DNA of 64,000 nt from Azolla caroliniana (GCA_043228905.1 JBHGNT010000017.1:1-64000), one strand, 5' to 3'; counted from the stretch's first letter, positions 45,301 through 56,375 are shown. Numbers and translations: made by a program. Notes: generated by a model not told the origin, from the sequence alone.

Positions 45301-45410
45301 CTCGTTAGGTATGAACATTTTAATTTACGTAGTAGCTCTTCCCAACTCACTCCTCAAATTTGGTAATTTCGTCATGTCTCTCGACCTGAGTTTAAAAATC
45401 TTCATTTTTT
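39340..45410. repeat. 6071-bp 34-mer HOR, copy 1
   Basis: The largest near-exact duplication in the window. It holds 34 monomers including telomere tract 4. Landmarks match 45411-51481 at exactly 6071 bp: ATGTTCGAAAAC at 40447/46518, CTCTTCCCCACTC at 43913/49984, and the tract itself at 42311/48382. The length equals 34 x 178 plus 19, fully explained by the telomere replacement (+23) and the 4-bp deletion. I found almost no differences where I compared the copies. Boundaries are good to about 70 bp. Confidence 0.9.
42311..42390 (+). repeat. Interstitial telomere tract 4 (CCCTAAA x 11)
   Basis: Identical tract, 5002 bp after tract 3 (28 monomers plus 19 minus a 1-bp deletion at about 38430). 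Downstream it carries GGACCTGAATTTC where tracts 1-3 have GGACCTGAGTTTC. This derived change is shared only with tract 5. Confidence 0.97.
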
Positions 45411-48400
45411 AATTCCATATTATAGCTAGCGTTGTTAGCTTCAATTCGCATGTTTGAAAACAAGAATCCGATATCACACGACCCAGGTATGAACATTTTA
45501 ATTTACCTACTAGCTCTTCCCAACTCACTCCTCAAATTTGGTAATTTCATCATGTCTCTCGACCTGAGTTTCAAAATCTTGATTTTTTAATTCCATATTA
45601 TAGCTAGCATTGTTAGCTTCAATTCGCATGTTTGAAAACAAGAATCCGATATCATACTGACTAGGTATGAACATTTTAATTTACTCAAGGGCTCTTGTCA
45701 ACTCCCTCGTCACGATTTCTAATTTCGTCATGTCTCTCGACCTGAGTTTAAAAATCTTGATTTTTTAATTCCATATCATAGCTAGCGTTGTTAGCTTCGA
45801 TTCGCATGTTTGAACACAAAATTCCGATATCACACGACCCAGGTATGAACATTTTAATTTACGTAGTAGCTCTTCCCAACTCACTCCTCAAATTTGGTAA
45901 TTTCGTCATGTCTCTCGACCTGAGTTTCAAAATCGTGATTTTTTAATTCCATATTATAGCTAGCGTTGTTAGCTTCAATTCGCACGTTTGAAAACAAGAA
46001 TCCGATATCACACGACCCAGGTATGAACATTTTAATTTACCTACTAGCTCTTCCCAACTCACTCCTCAAATTTGGTAATTTCATCATGTCTCTCGACCTG
46101 AGTTTCAAAATCTTGATTTTTTAATTCCATATTATAGCTAGCGTTGTTAGCTTCAATTCGCATGTTTGAAAACAAGAATCCGATATCATACTGACTAGGT
46201 ATGAACATTTTAATTTACTCAAGGGCTCTTGTCAACTCCCTCGTCACGATTTCTAATTTCGTCATGTCTCTCGACCTGAGTTTAAAAATCTTGATTTTTT
46301 AATTCCATATCATAGCTAGCGTTGTTAGCTTCGATTCGCATGTTTGAACACAAAATTCCGATATCACACGACCCAGGTATGAACATTTTAATTTACGTAG
46401 TAGCTCTTCCCAACTCACTCCTCAAATTTGGTAATTTCGTCATGTCTCTCGACCTGAGTTTCAAAATCGTGATTTTTTAATTCCATATTATAGCTAGCAT
46501 TGTTAGCTTCAATTCGCATGTTCGAAAACAAGAATCCGATATCATACTGACTAGGTATGAACATTTTAATTTACTCAAGGGCTCTTGTCAACTCCCTCGT
46601 CACGATTTCTAATTTCGTCATGTCTCTCGACCTGAGTTTAAAAATCTTGATTTTTTAATTCCATATCATAGCTAGCGTTGTTAGCTTCGATTCGCATGTT
46701 TGAACACAAAATTCCGATATCACACGACCCAGGTATGAACATTTTAATTTACCTACTAGCTCTTCCCAACTCACTCCTGAAATTTGGTAATTTCGTCATG
46801 TCTCTCGACCTGAGTTTCAAAATCTTGATTTTTTAATTCCATATCATAGCTAGCGTTGTTAGCTTCGATTCGCATGTTTGGAAACAAGAATCCGATATCA
46901 CACGACCTAGGTATGAACATTTTAATTTACCTACTAGCTCTTCCAAACTCACTCCTCAAATTTGGTAATTTCGTCATGTCTCTCGACCTGAGTTTCAAAA
47001 TCTTGATTTTTTAATTCCATATTATAGCTAGCGTTGTTAGCTTCGATTCGCATGTTTGAACACAAAAATCCGATATCACACGACCCAGGTATGAACATTT
47101 TAATTTACCTACTAGCTCTTCCCAACTCACTCCTCAAATTTGGTAATTTCGTCATGTCTCTCGACCTGAGTTTCAAAATCTTGATTTTTTAATTCCATAT
47201 CATAGCTAGCGTTGTTAGCTTCGATTCGCATGTTTGAAAACAAGAATCCGATATCACACGACCTAGGTATGAACATTTTAATTTACCTACTAGCTCTTCT
47301 AAACTCACTCCTCAAATTTGGTAATTTCGTCATCTCTCTCTACCTGAGTTTCTTAATCTTGATTTTTTAATTCCATATCATAGCTAGCGTTGTTAGCTTC
47401 GATTCGCATGTTTGAACACAAAAATCCGATATCACACTCGTTAGGTATGAACATTTTAATTTACCTACTAGCTCTTCCCAACTCACTCCTCAAATTTGGT
47501 AATTTCATCATGTCTCTCGACCTGAGTTTCAAAATCTTGATTTTTTAATTCCATATTATAGCTAGCGTTGTTAGCTTCAATTCGCATGTTTGAAAACAAG
47601 AATCCGATATCATACTGACTAGGTATGAACATTTTAATTTACTCAAGGGCTCTTGTCAACTCCCTCGTCACGATTTCTAATTTCGTCATGTCTCTCGACC
47701 TGAGTTTAAAAATCTTGATTTTTTAATTCCATATCATAGCTAGCGTTGTTAGCTTCGATTCGCATGTTTGAACACAAAATTCCGATATCACACGACCCAG
47801 GTATGAACATTTTAATTTACCTACTAGCTCTTCCCAACTCACTCCTGAAATTTGGTAATTTCGTCATGTCTCTCGACCTGAGTTTCAAAATCTTGATTTT
47901 TTAATTCCATATCATAGCTAGCGTTGTTAGCTTCGATTCGCATGTTTGGAAACAAGAATCCGATATCACACTGACTAGGTATGAACATTTTAATTTACCT
48001 ACTAGCTCTTCCAAACTCACTCCTCAAATTTGGTAATTTCGTCATGTCTCTCGACCTGAGTTTCAAAATCTTGATTTTTTAATTCCATATTATAGCTAGC
48101 ATTGTTAGCTTCAATTCGCATGTTTGAAAACAAGAATCCGATATCACACGACCCAGGTATGAACATTTTAATTTACCTACTAGCTCTTCCCAACTCACTC
48201 CTCAAATTTGGTAATTTCGTCATGTCTCTCGACCTGAGTTTCAAAATCTTGATTTTTTAATTCCATATCATAGCTAGCGTTGTTAGCTTCGATTCGCATG
48301 TTTGAACACAAAAATCCGATATCACACAACCCAGGTATGAACATTTTTATTTACCTACTAGCTCTTCCCAACTCACTCCTCAAACCCTAAACCCCTAAAC

Positions 48401-51400
48401 CCTAAACCCTAAACCCTAAACCCTAAACCCTAAACCCTAAACCCTAAACCCTAAACCCTAATTCCATATCATAGCTAGCGTTGTTAGCTTCGATTCGCAT
48501 GTTTGAACACAAAAATCCGATATCACACGACCCATGAACATTTTAATTTACCTACTAGTTCTTCCCAACTCACTCCTCAAATTTGGTAATTTCGTCATGT
48601 CTCTGGACCTGAATTTCAAAATCTTGATTTTTTAATTCCATATCATAGCTAGCGTTGTTAGCTTCGATTCGCATGTTTGAAAACAAGAATCCGATATCAT
48701 ACTGACTAGGTATGAACATTTTAATTTACTCAAGGGCTCTTGTCAACTCCCTCGTCACGATTTCTAATTTCGTCATGTCTCTCGACCTGAGTTTAAAAAT
48801 CTTGATTTTTTAATTCCATATCATAGCTAGCGTTGTTAGCTTCGATTCGCATGTTTGAACACAAAATTCCGATATCACACGACCCAGGTATGAACATTTT
48901 AATTTACCTACTAGCTCTTCCCAACTCACTCCTCAAATTTGGTAATTTCGTCATGTCTCTCGACCTGAGTTTCAAAATCTTGATTTTTTAATTCCATATC
49001 ATAGCTAGCGTTGTTAGCTTCGATTCGCATGTTTGGAAACAAGAATCCGATATCACACGACCTAGGTATGAACATTTTAATTTACCTACTAGCTCTTCCA
49101 AACTCACTCCTCAAATTTGGTAATTTCGTCATGTCTCTCGACCTGAGTTTCAAAATCTTGATTTTTTAATTCCATATTATAGCTAGCATTGTTAGCTTCA
49201 ATTCGCATGTTTGAAAACAAGAATCCGATATCACACGACCCAGGTATGAACATTTTTATTTACCTACTAGCTCTTCCCAACTCACTCCTCAAATTTGGTA
49301 ATTTCGTCATGTCTCTCGACCTGAGTTTCAAAATCTTGATTTTTTAATTCCATATCATAGCTAGCGTTGTTAGCTTCGATTCGCATGTTTGAAAACAAGA
49401 ATCCGATATCACACTCACTAGGTATGAACATTTTAATTTACTCAAGGGCTCTTCCCAACTCCCTCGTCACGATTTCTAATTTCGTCATGTCTCTCGACCT
49501 GAGTTTAAAAATCTTGATTTTTTAATTCCATATCATAGCTAGCATTGTTAGCTTCGATTCGCATGTTTGAAAACAAGAATCCGATATCACACAACCCAGG
49601 TATGAACATTTTAATTTACCTACTAGCTCTTCCCAACTCACTCCTCAAATTTGGTAATTTCGTCATGTCTCTCGACCTGAGTTTCAAAATCTTGATTTTT
49701 TAATTCCATATCATAGCTAGCGTTGTTAGCTTCGATTCGCATGTTTGAAAACAACAATCCGATATCACACGACCCAGGTATGAACATTTTAATTTACCTA
49801 CTAGCTCTTCCCAACTCACTCCTCAAATTTGGTAATTTCGTCATGTCTCTCGACCTGAGTTTCAAAATCTTCATGTTTTAATTCCATATCATAGCTAACG
49901 TTGTTAGCTTCGATTCGTATGTTTGAACACAAAAATCCGATATCACACGACCCAGGTATGAACATTTTAATTTACCTAGTAGCTCTTCCCCACTCACTCC
50001 TCAAATTTGGTAATTTCGTCATTTCTCTCGACCTGATTTTCAAAATCTTTATTTTTTAATTCCATATCATAGCTAGTGTTGTTAGCTTCGATTCGCATGT
50101 TTGAACACAAAATTCTGATATCACACGACCCAGGTATGACCATTTTAATTTACCTACTAGCTCTTCCTAACTCACTCCTCAAATTTGGTAATTTCGTCAT
50201 GTCTCTCAACCTGAGTTTCAAAATCTTCATTTTTTAATTCCATATCATAGCTAGTGTTGTTAGCTTCGATTTGCATGTTTGAACACAAAAATCCAATATC
50301 ACACTCGTTAGGTATGAACATTTTAATTTACCTACTAGCTCTTCCCAACTCACTCCTCAAATTTGGTAATTTCGTCATGTCTCTCGACCTGAGTTTCAAA
50401 ATCTTGATTTTTTAATTCCATATCATAGCTAGCGTTGTTAGCTTCGATTCGCATGTTTGAAAACAACAATCCGATATCACACGACCCAGGTATGAACATT
50501 TTAATTTACCTACTAGCTCTTCCCAACTCACTCCTCAAATTTGGTAATTTCGTCATGTCTCTCGACCTGAGTTTCAAAATCTTCATGTTTTAATTCCATA
50601 TCATAGCTAACGTTGTTAGCTTCGATTCGTATGTTTGAACACAAAAATCCGATATCACACTCGCCAGGTATGAACATTTTAATTTACCTAGTAGCTCTTC
50701 CCAACTCACTCCTCAAATTTGGTAATTTCGTCATTTCTCTCGACCTGATTTTCAAAATCTTGATTTTTTAATTCCATATTATAGCTAGTGTTGTTTGCTT
50801 CGATTCGCATGTTTGAACACAGAATTCTGATATCACACGACCCAGGTATGACCATTTTAATTTACCCACTAGCTCTTCCCAACTCACTCCTCAAATTTGG
50901 TAATTTCGTCATGTCTCTCGACCTGAGTTTCAAAATCTTCATTTTTTAATTCCATATCATAGCTAGCGTTGTTAGCTTCGATTCGCATGTTTGAACACAA
51001 AAATCCGATATCACACTCGCCAGGTATGAACATTTTAATTTACCTACTAGATCTTCCCAACTCACTCCTCAAATTTGGTAATTTCGTCATGTCTCTCGAC
51101 CTGAGTTTCAAAATCTTGATTTTTTAATTCCATATCATAGCTAGCGTTGTTAGCTTCGATTCGCATGTTTGAACACAAAAATCCGATATCACACGACCTA
51201 GGTATGAACATTTTAATTTACCTACTAGCTCTTCCTAACTCACTCCTCAAATTTGGTAATTTCGTCATGTCTCTCAACCTGAGTTTCAAAATCTCCATTT
51301 TTTAATTCCATATCATAGCTAGTGTTGTTAGCTTCGATTCGCATGTTTGAACACAAAAATCCAATATCACACTCGTTAGGTATGAACATTGTAATTTACC

Positions 51401-51481
51401 TACTAGCTCTTCCCAACTCACTCCTCAAATTTGGTAATTTCGTCATGTCTCTCGACCTGAGTTTAAAAATCTTCATTTTTT
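45411..51481. repeat. 6071-bp 34-mer HOR, copy 2
   Basis: Tandem copy of 39340-45410 in the same orientation, with telomere tract 5. Near its end it has private changes (AACATTGTAATTTACC at about 51387), and similarity to the start of the unit is lost by about 51549. A third copy is therefore not present in the window. Confidence 0.9.
48382..48461 (+). repeat. Interstitial telomere tract 5 (CCCTAAA x 11)
   Basis: Identical tract, 6071 bp after tract 4 (34 monomers plus 19). It sits at the same place in the second copy of the 6071-bp HOR and shares the GAATTTC change with tract 4. Confidence 0.97.
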
Positions 51482-52956
51482 AATTCCATATTATAGCTAG
51501 CGTTGTTAGCTTCAATTCGCATGTTTGAAAACAAGAATCCGATATCACACTGACTAGGTATGAACATTTTAATTTACTCAAGGGCTCTTGTCAACTCCCT
51601 CGTCACGATTTCTAATTTCGTCATGTCTCTCGACCTGAGTTTAAAAATCTTGATTTTTTAATTCCATATCATAGCTAGCGTTGTTAGCTTCGATTCGCAT
51701 GTTTGAACACAAAATTCCGATATCACACGACCTAGGTATGAACATTTTAATTTACCTACTAGCTCTTCCCAACTCACTCCTCAAATTTGGTAATTTCGTC
51801 ATGTCTCTCGACCTGAGTTTCAAAATCTTGATTTTTTAATTCCATATCATAGCTAGCGTTGTTAGCTTCGATTCGCATGGTTGAAAACAAGAATCCGATA
51901 TCACACGACCTAGGTATGAACATTTTAATTTACCTACTAGCTCTTCTAAACTCACTCCTCAAATTTGGTAATTTCGTCATCTCTCTCTACCTGAGTTTCT
52001 TAATCTTGATTTTTTAATTCCATATCATAGCTGGTGTTCGTAGCTTCGATTCGCATGTTTGAACACAAAAATCCGATATCACACTCGCCAGGTATGAACA
52101 TTTTAATTTTCCTACTAGGTCTTCCAAACTCACTCCTCAAATTTGGTAATTTCGTCATGTCTCTCGACCTGAGTTTCAAAATCTTGATTTTTTAATTCTA
52201 TATTATAGCTAGCGTTGTTAGCTTCAATTCGCATGTTTGAAAACAAGAATCCGATATCACACGACCCAGGTATGAACATTTTAATTTACCTACTAGCTCT
52301 TCCCAACTCACTCCTCAAATTTGGTAATTTCGTCATGTCTCTCGACCTGAGTTTCAAAATCTTGATTTTTTAATTCCATATTATAGCTAGCGTTGTTAGC
52401 TTCAATTCGCATGTTTGAAAACAAGAATCCGATATCACACGACCCAGGTATGAACATTTTAATTTACCTACTAGCTCTCCCCAACTCACTCCTCAAAGTT
52501 GGTAATTTCGTCATGTCTCTCGACCTGAGTTTCAAAATCATTATTTTTTAATTCCATATCATAGCTAGCACTGTTAGCTTCGATTCGCATGTTTGAACAC
52601 AAAAATCCGATATCACACTCACTAGGTATGAACATTTTAATTTACTCAAGGGCTCTTGTCAACTCCCTCGTCACGATTTCTAATTTCCTTATGTCTCTCG
52701 ACCTGAGTTTTAAAATCTTGTTTTTTTAATTCCATATCATAGCTAGTGTTGTTAGCTTCGATTCGCATGTTTGAACACAAAATTCCGATATCACACGACC
52801 CAGGTATGAACATTTTAATTTACCTACTAGCTCTTCCCAAGTCACTCCTCAAATTTGGTAATTTCGTCATGTCTCTCGACCTGAGTTTCAAAATCTTGAT
52901 TTTTTAATTCCATATTATAGCTAGCGTTGTTAGCTTCGATTCGCATGTTTGAACAC

Positions 52957-53653
52957 AGAAATCCGATATCACACGAGCCAGGTCTGAACATTTTAATTTA
53001 CTTACTAGCTCTTGTCAACTCCCTCCTCAAATTTGCGAATTTCGCCATGTCTCTTGACCTCAGTATCAAAATCTTGATTTTTTAATCCTATATCAAAGCT
53101 AGCGTTGTTAGCTTAGATTCGCATGTTTGAACACAGAAATCCGATATGACACGTGCCAGGTATGAACATTTTAATTTACCTACTAGCTCTTGTCAACTCC
53201 CTCCTCAAATTTGCTAATTTCTTCATGTCTCTCGACCTAAGTTTCAAAATCTTCATTTTTTAATTCCATATCAGAGCTAGCGTTGTTACCTTCGATTCGC
53301 ATGTTTGAATACAAAAATCCCATATCATACGAGCCAGGTATGAACATTTTAATTTACTTACTAGCTCTTGTCAACTCCCTCCTCAAATTTGCGAATTTCT
53401 TCATGTCTCTTGACTTGAGTTTCAGAATCTTGATTTTTTAATTCTATGTCATAGCTAGCTTTGTTACCTTCGATTCGCATGTTTGAATACAAAAATCCGA
53501 TATCACACGAGCCAGGTATGAACATTTTAATTTACTAACGAGCTCTTCTCCACTACCTCCTCAAATTTACTAATTTCTTCATGTCTCTCGACCTGAGTAT
53601 CAAAATCTTGATTTTTTAATTCCATATTAGAGCTAGTGTTGTTAGCTACGATT
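52957..53653. repeat. Divergent array-edge monomers
   Basis: The last four monomers keep the 178-bp phase but differ from the array core. They share CACGAGCCAGG or CACGTGCCAGG, TTACTTACTAGC, CTTGTCAACTCCCTCCTCAAATTTGC and TTCTTCATGTC, and each has further private changes. Their 3' half mixes class A (CCTCAAATTTG) and class B (CTTGTCAACTCCCTC) features. The final monomer is cut at its position 74 by the LTR of element 1. Confidence 0.88.
53649..53653. other. Candidate target-site duplication, element 1 (left)
   Basis: The five bases cgatt just before the TG of the left LTR. Ty1/copia integration duplicates 5 bp, so the same five bases would be expected after the right LTR, which lies outside the window. 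Confidence 0.5.
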
Positions 53654-54253
53654 TGATGGAAATAATCGACACTTTCCAAACCCTCTCAGCCACAACCAAG
53701 GAAACACACGAATCGTTGTTGCAGAAAATGGGAAATGCAAAAGTAAATAAGTGGACACACGATTTAACGTGGAAAACCCTGTAAGGGAAAAACCACGGGA
53801 GTACAAGACTCCGAACCAAAACTATGCACAGAGAAATATACAATGGCGAGCTGCAAGGCGACGACCTTGAGCTCGCTGTCCTCGCCACAGGCGGCGGAAT
53901 TACACAGAGGCGTCGACCTCTTCGTCTCTCACGCTCTATCTCTCTCACGGCTGCTCTCTCTTCACTCCTCTTGAGTGGAAAAACAGAAAAATGAGTAGCA
54001 ACATTAAAACTGTTTGCCCTAAGTCATATCTATACACATATGACTTTAGGGCTATTTACAACTATAGCCTCAAGGGCCCTTGGCAAACATATTCACAGAT
54101 ATGTCCCCGCATCCGAATCTCTCTCCGGGTACATTCGTCATCCGGCTCGGAAGCCGGGGTCTTCATCATCCGGTTCCGAAACCGCAACCGGGCTTGTCGT
54201 CATTCATCTCCGGACATCCGACCATCCCATCCGGAGGGACCGTAATCCCAACA
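53654..54253 (-). repeat. Element 1 left LTR (3' LTR), 600 bp
   Basis: On the minus strand it begins TGTTGGGATT and ends CCATCA, giving the canonical TG...CA ends. Its first 163 plus-strand bases match the truncated right LTR with three mismatches: ctcAgcc/ctcGgcc, gtaAggg/gtaCggg and tacaAgac/tacaCgac. It holds a pyrimidine-rich stretch near 53910-53970, an inverted repeat at 54016-54052 and a TATA-like sequence inside that repeat. The open frames within it do not resemble known proteins. Confidence 0.95.
54016..54052 (-). promoter_or_regulatory. LTR inverted repeat with TATA-like loop (element 1)
   Basis: Left arm GCCCTAAGTCATAT (54016-54029), 8-nt loop, right arm ATATGACTTTAGGGC (54038-54052). 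The arms pair perfectly except for one bulged base. On the transcribed minus strand the loop region reads TATAGATA (54034-54027), about 220 bp into U3, and is preceded by GCCCTAAAGTC. A core-promoter role is inferred. Confidence 0.55.
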
Positions 54254-54264
54254 AACTCCCCCTT
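54254..54264 (-). other. Polypurine tract, element 1
   Basis: The minus strand reads AAGGGGGAGTT immediately before the TGTTGGG start of the 3' LTR. This is the expected primer for plus-strand DNA synthesis in LTR retroelements. It overlaps the last base of the polyprotein stop codon (54266-54264). Confidence 0.85.
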
Positions 54265-54457
54265 CACTTCGGCATGGGATGTCTCTCCAATCCGATCCTC
54301 TTCCGGCATGCTTCCAGCTTGTCGGGTGTGAGCACCTTGGTCAGCATATCCGACCCGTTCTCGTCCGTGTGGATCTTCGTCAGCACGAACTCCTTGTCTT
54401 CTATCCTTTCCCGGATCCAGTGATATCTTCGCTGGATGTGCTTCGTCCGGGAGTGAT
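54264..54457 (-). pseudogene. Element 1 RNase H C-terminus (frame-shifted fragment)
   Basis: C-terminal end of the copia polyprotein. The frame contains SRTKHIQRRYHWIRE and DMLTKVL, the usual end of copia RNase H (SKHIDIRYHF and ADMLTK in relatives), and stops at 54266-54264. It is out of frame with the upstream RNase H part. The junction looks like one extra T after GCGGCC on the minus strand at about 54458. Confidence 0.88.
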
Positions 54458-54458
54458 A

Positions 54459-55107
54459 AGGCCGCGTTCTTCGCAAGATGGATTGCACTCTGACTGTCGC
54501 AGTAGAGTCGGTACTCCTCCTGCCGGATACCGAGCTCTCTAATGAAGTCCTTCATCCATATTATTTCCTTGCCGGCTTCAACAGCCGCCATGTACTCCGC
54601 CTCCGTGGTTGACAACGCAACCGTCTTCTGCAGCCTCGACTGCCATGAAACAGCTCCCCCTGCATACGTCATCACATACCCTGATGTGGACCGGCTGGTA
54701 TCTGCATCAGCCGACATATCCGAATCGGTGAAGCCGTCGAGTTCGGGCTTACCAGAGCCGAATCGGAGGCACACGTTTGCCGTGCCCTTCAGGTATCGGA
54801 GTATCCACTTGGCCGCGTTCCAATGCTCTTTGCCGGGATTGCTCATGTACCGGCTCACCACTCCGACTGCATATCCTATGTCCGGTCGGGTACACACCAT
54901 TGCGTACATCAAGCTCCCGACGGCAGAGGCATATGGTACTTTCATCATGTCCTCCTTCTCAGCCTTTGTCTTGGGGCTCTGCTTGCTGGACAGCTTGCAG
55001 TTTGCCGGGAGTGTTGACCCGACCGGTCTTGCTTCCGACATGTTAAACCGGTGAAGCACCTTTGTCACGTACTTCTCCTGTGACAGCCACAACTGCTTCT
55101 TCTTCGG
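54459..55107 (-). pseudogene. Element 1 RT end and RNase H (second frame)
   Basis: Continues the polyprotein in a shifted frame from KKKQLWLSQ. It includes VPYASAVGSLMYAM and TRPDIGYAVGVVSRYM (end of the RT region), then RNase H with FTDSDMSADAD at about 54732-54700, STTEAEYMA and YCDSQSAIHLAKN. The catalytic Asp and Glu positions are still present, so the lesions are recent compared with the age of the family. This frame is separated from the RT frame upstream by a net loss of one base in the run of GAAGAAGAAG at about 55105, and from the C-terminus by the change at about 54458. Confidence 0.9.
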
Positions 55108-56306
55108 TCCCGGATGATGTGCATCCCTAGTATTTGCCTCGCCGGACCCAGGTCCTTCATTGAGAAGGTTCGGTGAAGAGCCTTCTTCAGCATCCGTATC
55201 TTGACCTGGTCTCGTCCGACGATCAACATGTCGTCCACGTACAGGAGGAGTATTAGAAAGTCTCCTCCTTCGAACTTCTTCACAAACACGCAGTGATCGG
55301 ACTGCGTTTTGTGGTACCCTTCGTCTGTCATGAAGGAGTCGAACTTCCGGTACCATTGCCGGGGAGCCTGCTTCATACCGTAAAGGCTCTTCTTCAACCG
55401 GCATACCAGGTGCTCCTTCCCTTTCTTTTCGAATCCTTCCGGTTGCTGCATGTAGATCTCTTCTTCGAGGTCACCGTGAAGGAATGCCGTCTTCACGTCC
55501 ATCTGTTCTATCTCGAGGTCCATGCTTGCCGCTATGCTCAGCACCGTCCGGATGGAGGTCATCTTCACTACCGGGGCAAATATCTCGTCGAAGTCGACGC
55601 CCTTCTTCTGCTGAAACCCCTTCACCACGATCCTGGCTTTGTATCTCGGGGGGTTTCCGGCATCTCCCGGTTTCAGCTTGAACACCCACTTGTTACGGAG
55701 TGCCCGTTTTCCTTTCGGCAACTCCACAAGTTCATATGTGTGGTTCTCATGCAGGGAATCCATCTCCTCCTGCATGGCACTTAACCACCTGCGGCTATGG
55801 GTGTCATGCTTCGCTTCTTCAAAGCTCTCCGGCTCCCCCTCGTCGGTTAGCAGCACGTGCTCTGGTTCCGGAAATCTCCGGGGAGCCCTTCTCTCTCTTA
55901 GAGGATATCTCCGTTCCGGAGCTTCGGTAACCGGTTCTTCCGATTCTTCTTCATCCGAATCCATTTCGGGATCGGGGCCGGTTCCGGTATCATTTTCATC
56001 TTCTTCGACCGGTTCTGTTTCTTCACCGTCTTCGGCCGGATCTTCGAGTGTTAACCGGTCCCTTGCCGGTCGGGACTGCTCCTCGTAGAGTTTATCCTCA
56101 CCGGTCGACTTGGAGCTCTTCATCTTCTTCTCCGACTCCCAGTCGGCGAGTGTCTTGTTCTCCATGAAGATGATATCACGACTCCGGAATATCTTCTTGT
56201 CGACCGGGTCCCATACTCGGTAGCCGAACTCGTCATCGCCGTAACCGAGGAATATGCATGGCCGGGTCTTTGGATCTAGCTTTCCTCTCCGGTCCTTTGC
56301 CACATG
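55107..56306 (-). pseudogene. Element 1 integrase C-terminus and reverse transcriptase
   Basis: Starts at the nested insertion point in mid-protein (AKDRRGKLD, then CIFLGYGDDEFGYRVWDP), the integrase C-terminal region of copia. An acidic linker rich in E and D follows, then RT with WVFKLKPGD, YKARIVVKGFQQ, DVKTAFLHGDLEEEIYM, KSLYGMKQAPRQWY and the catalytic YVDD box (55241-55230). The frame is intact up to about 55107, then shifts, and runs to a chance stop at 55065. An apparent start at 56339 lies in the LTR of element 2 and is not a real start. Confidence 0.93.
56302..56306. other. Target-site duplication of element 2 (left)
   Basis: acatg directly before the TG of the left LTR, repeated at 61772-61776 directly after the CA of the right LTR. 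It proves that element 2 inserted into element 1 by normal integrase action. The site lies in the integrase coding region, and removing element 2 plus one copy keeps the frame open there. Confidence 0.95.
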
Positions 56307-56375
56307 TGTCGAATACATGTGTATAATGGACGTATTCACACTATCCCGTTTTGGCCATTTATGTAATTAGCATAA

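Larger units (their letters stand above)
1..53653. repeat. 178-bp satellite array, about 300 monomers
   Basis: A head-to-tail tandem satellite. Starts of the CATGTCTCTC-type segment fall at 1, 179 and 357, a period of 178 bp, and this phase holds across the array once a few small indels are counted. Taking that segment as position 1, the monomer has A/T tracts near positions 33-42, 90-94, 124-132 and 162-175, and a dyad AGCTAGC-GTT-GTTAGCT at 52-68. The period lies in the range usual for plant centromeric satellites (about 150-180 bp); centromere function is inferred, not shown. The array continues beyond the left edge. Variants cluster into HOR blocks listed separately. Since 178 is not a multiple of 3, no long reading frame can be maintained. 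I do not recognise the family. Confidence 0.98.

Noticed and set aside
1-53653. CRISPR-like direct repeats
   Set aside because: There are no unique spacers. The whole 178-bp unit is repeated, and the context is plant.
54542-55784. Plus-strand frames of 163-170 codons opposite element 1 pol (54542-55054, 55293-55784)
   Set aside because: They are antisense shadows of RT and RNase H coding sequence, with no recognisable domain.
55065-56339. An independent 424-codon gene
   Set aside because: Its apparent start is in the LTR of element 2 and its end is a frameshift artefact. It is the integrase/RT part of element 1.
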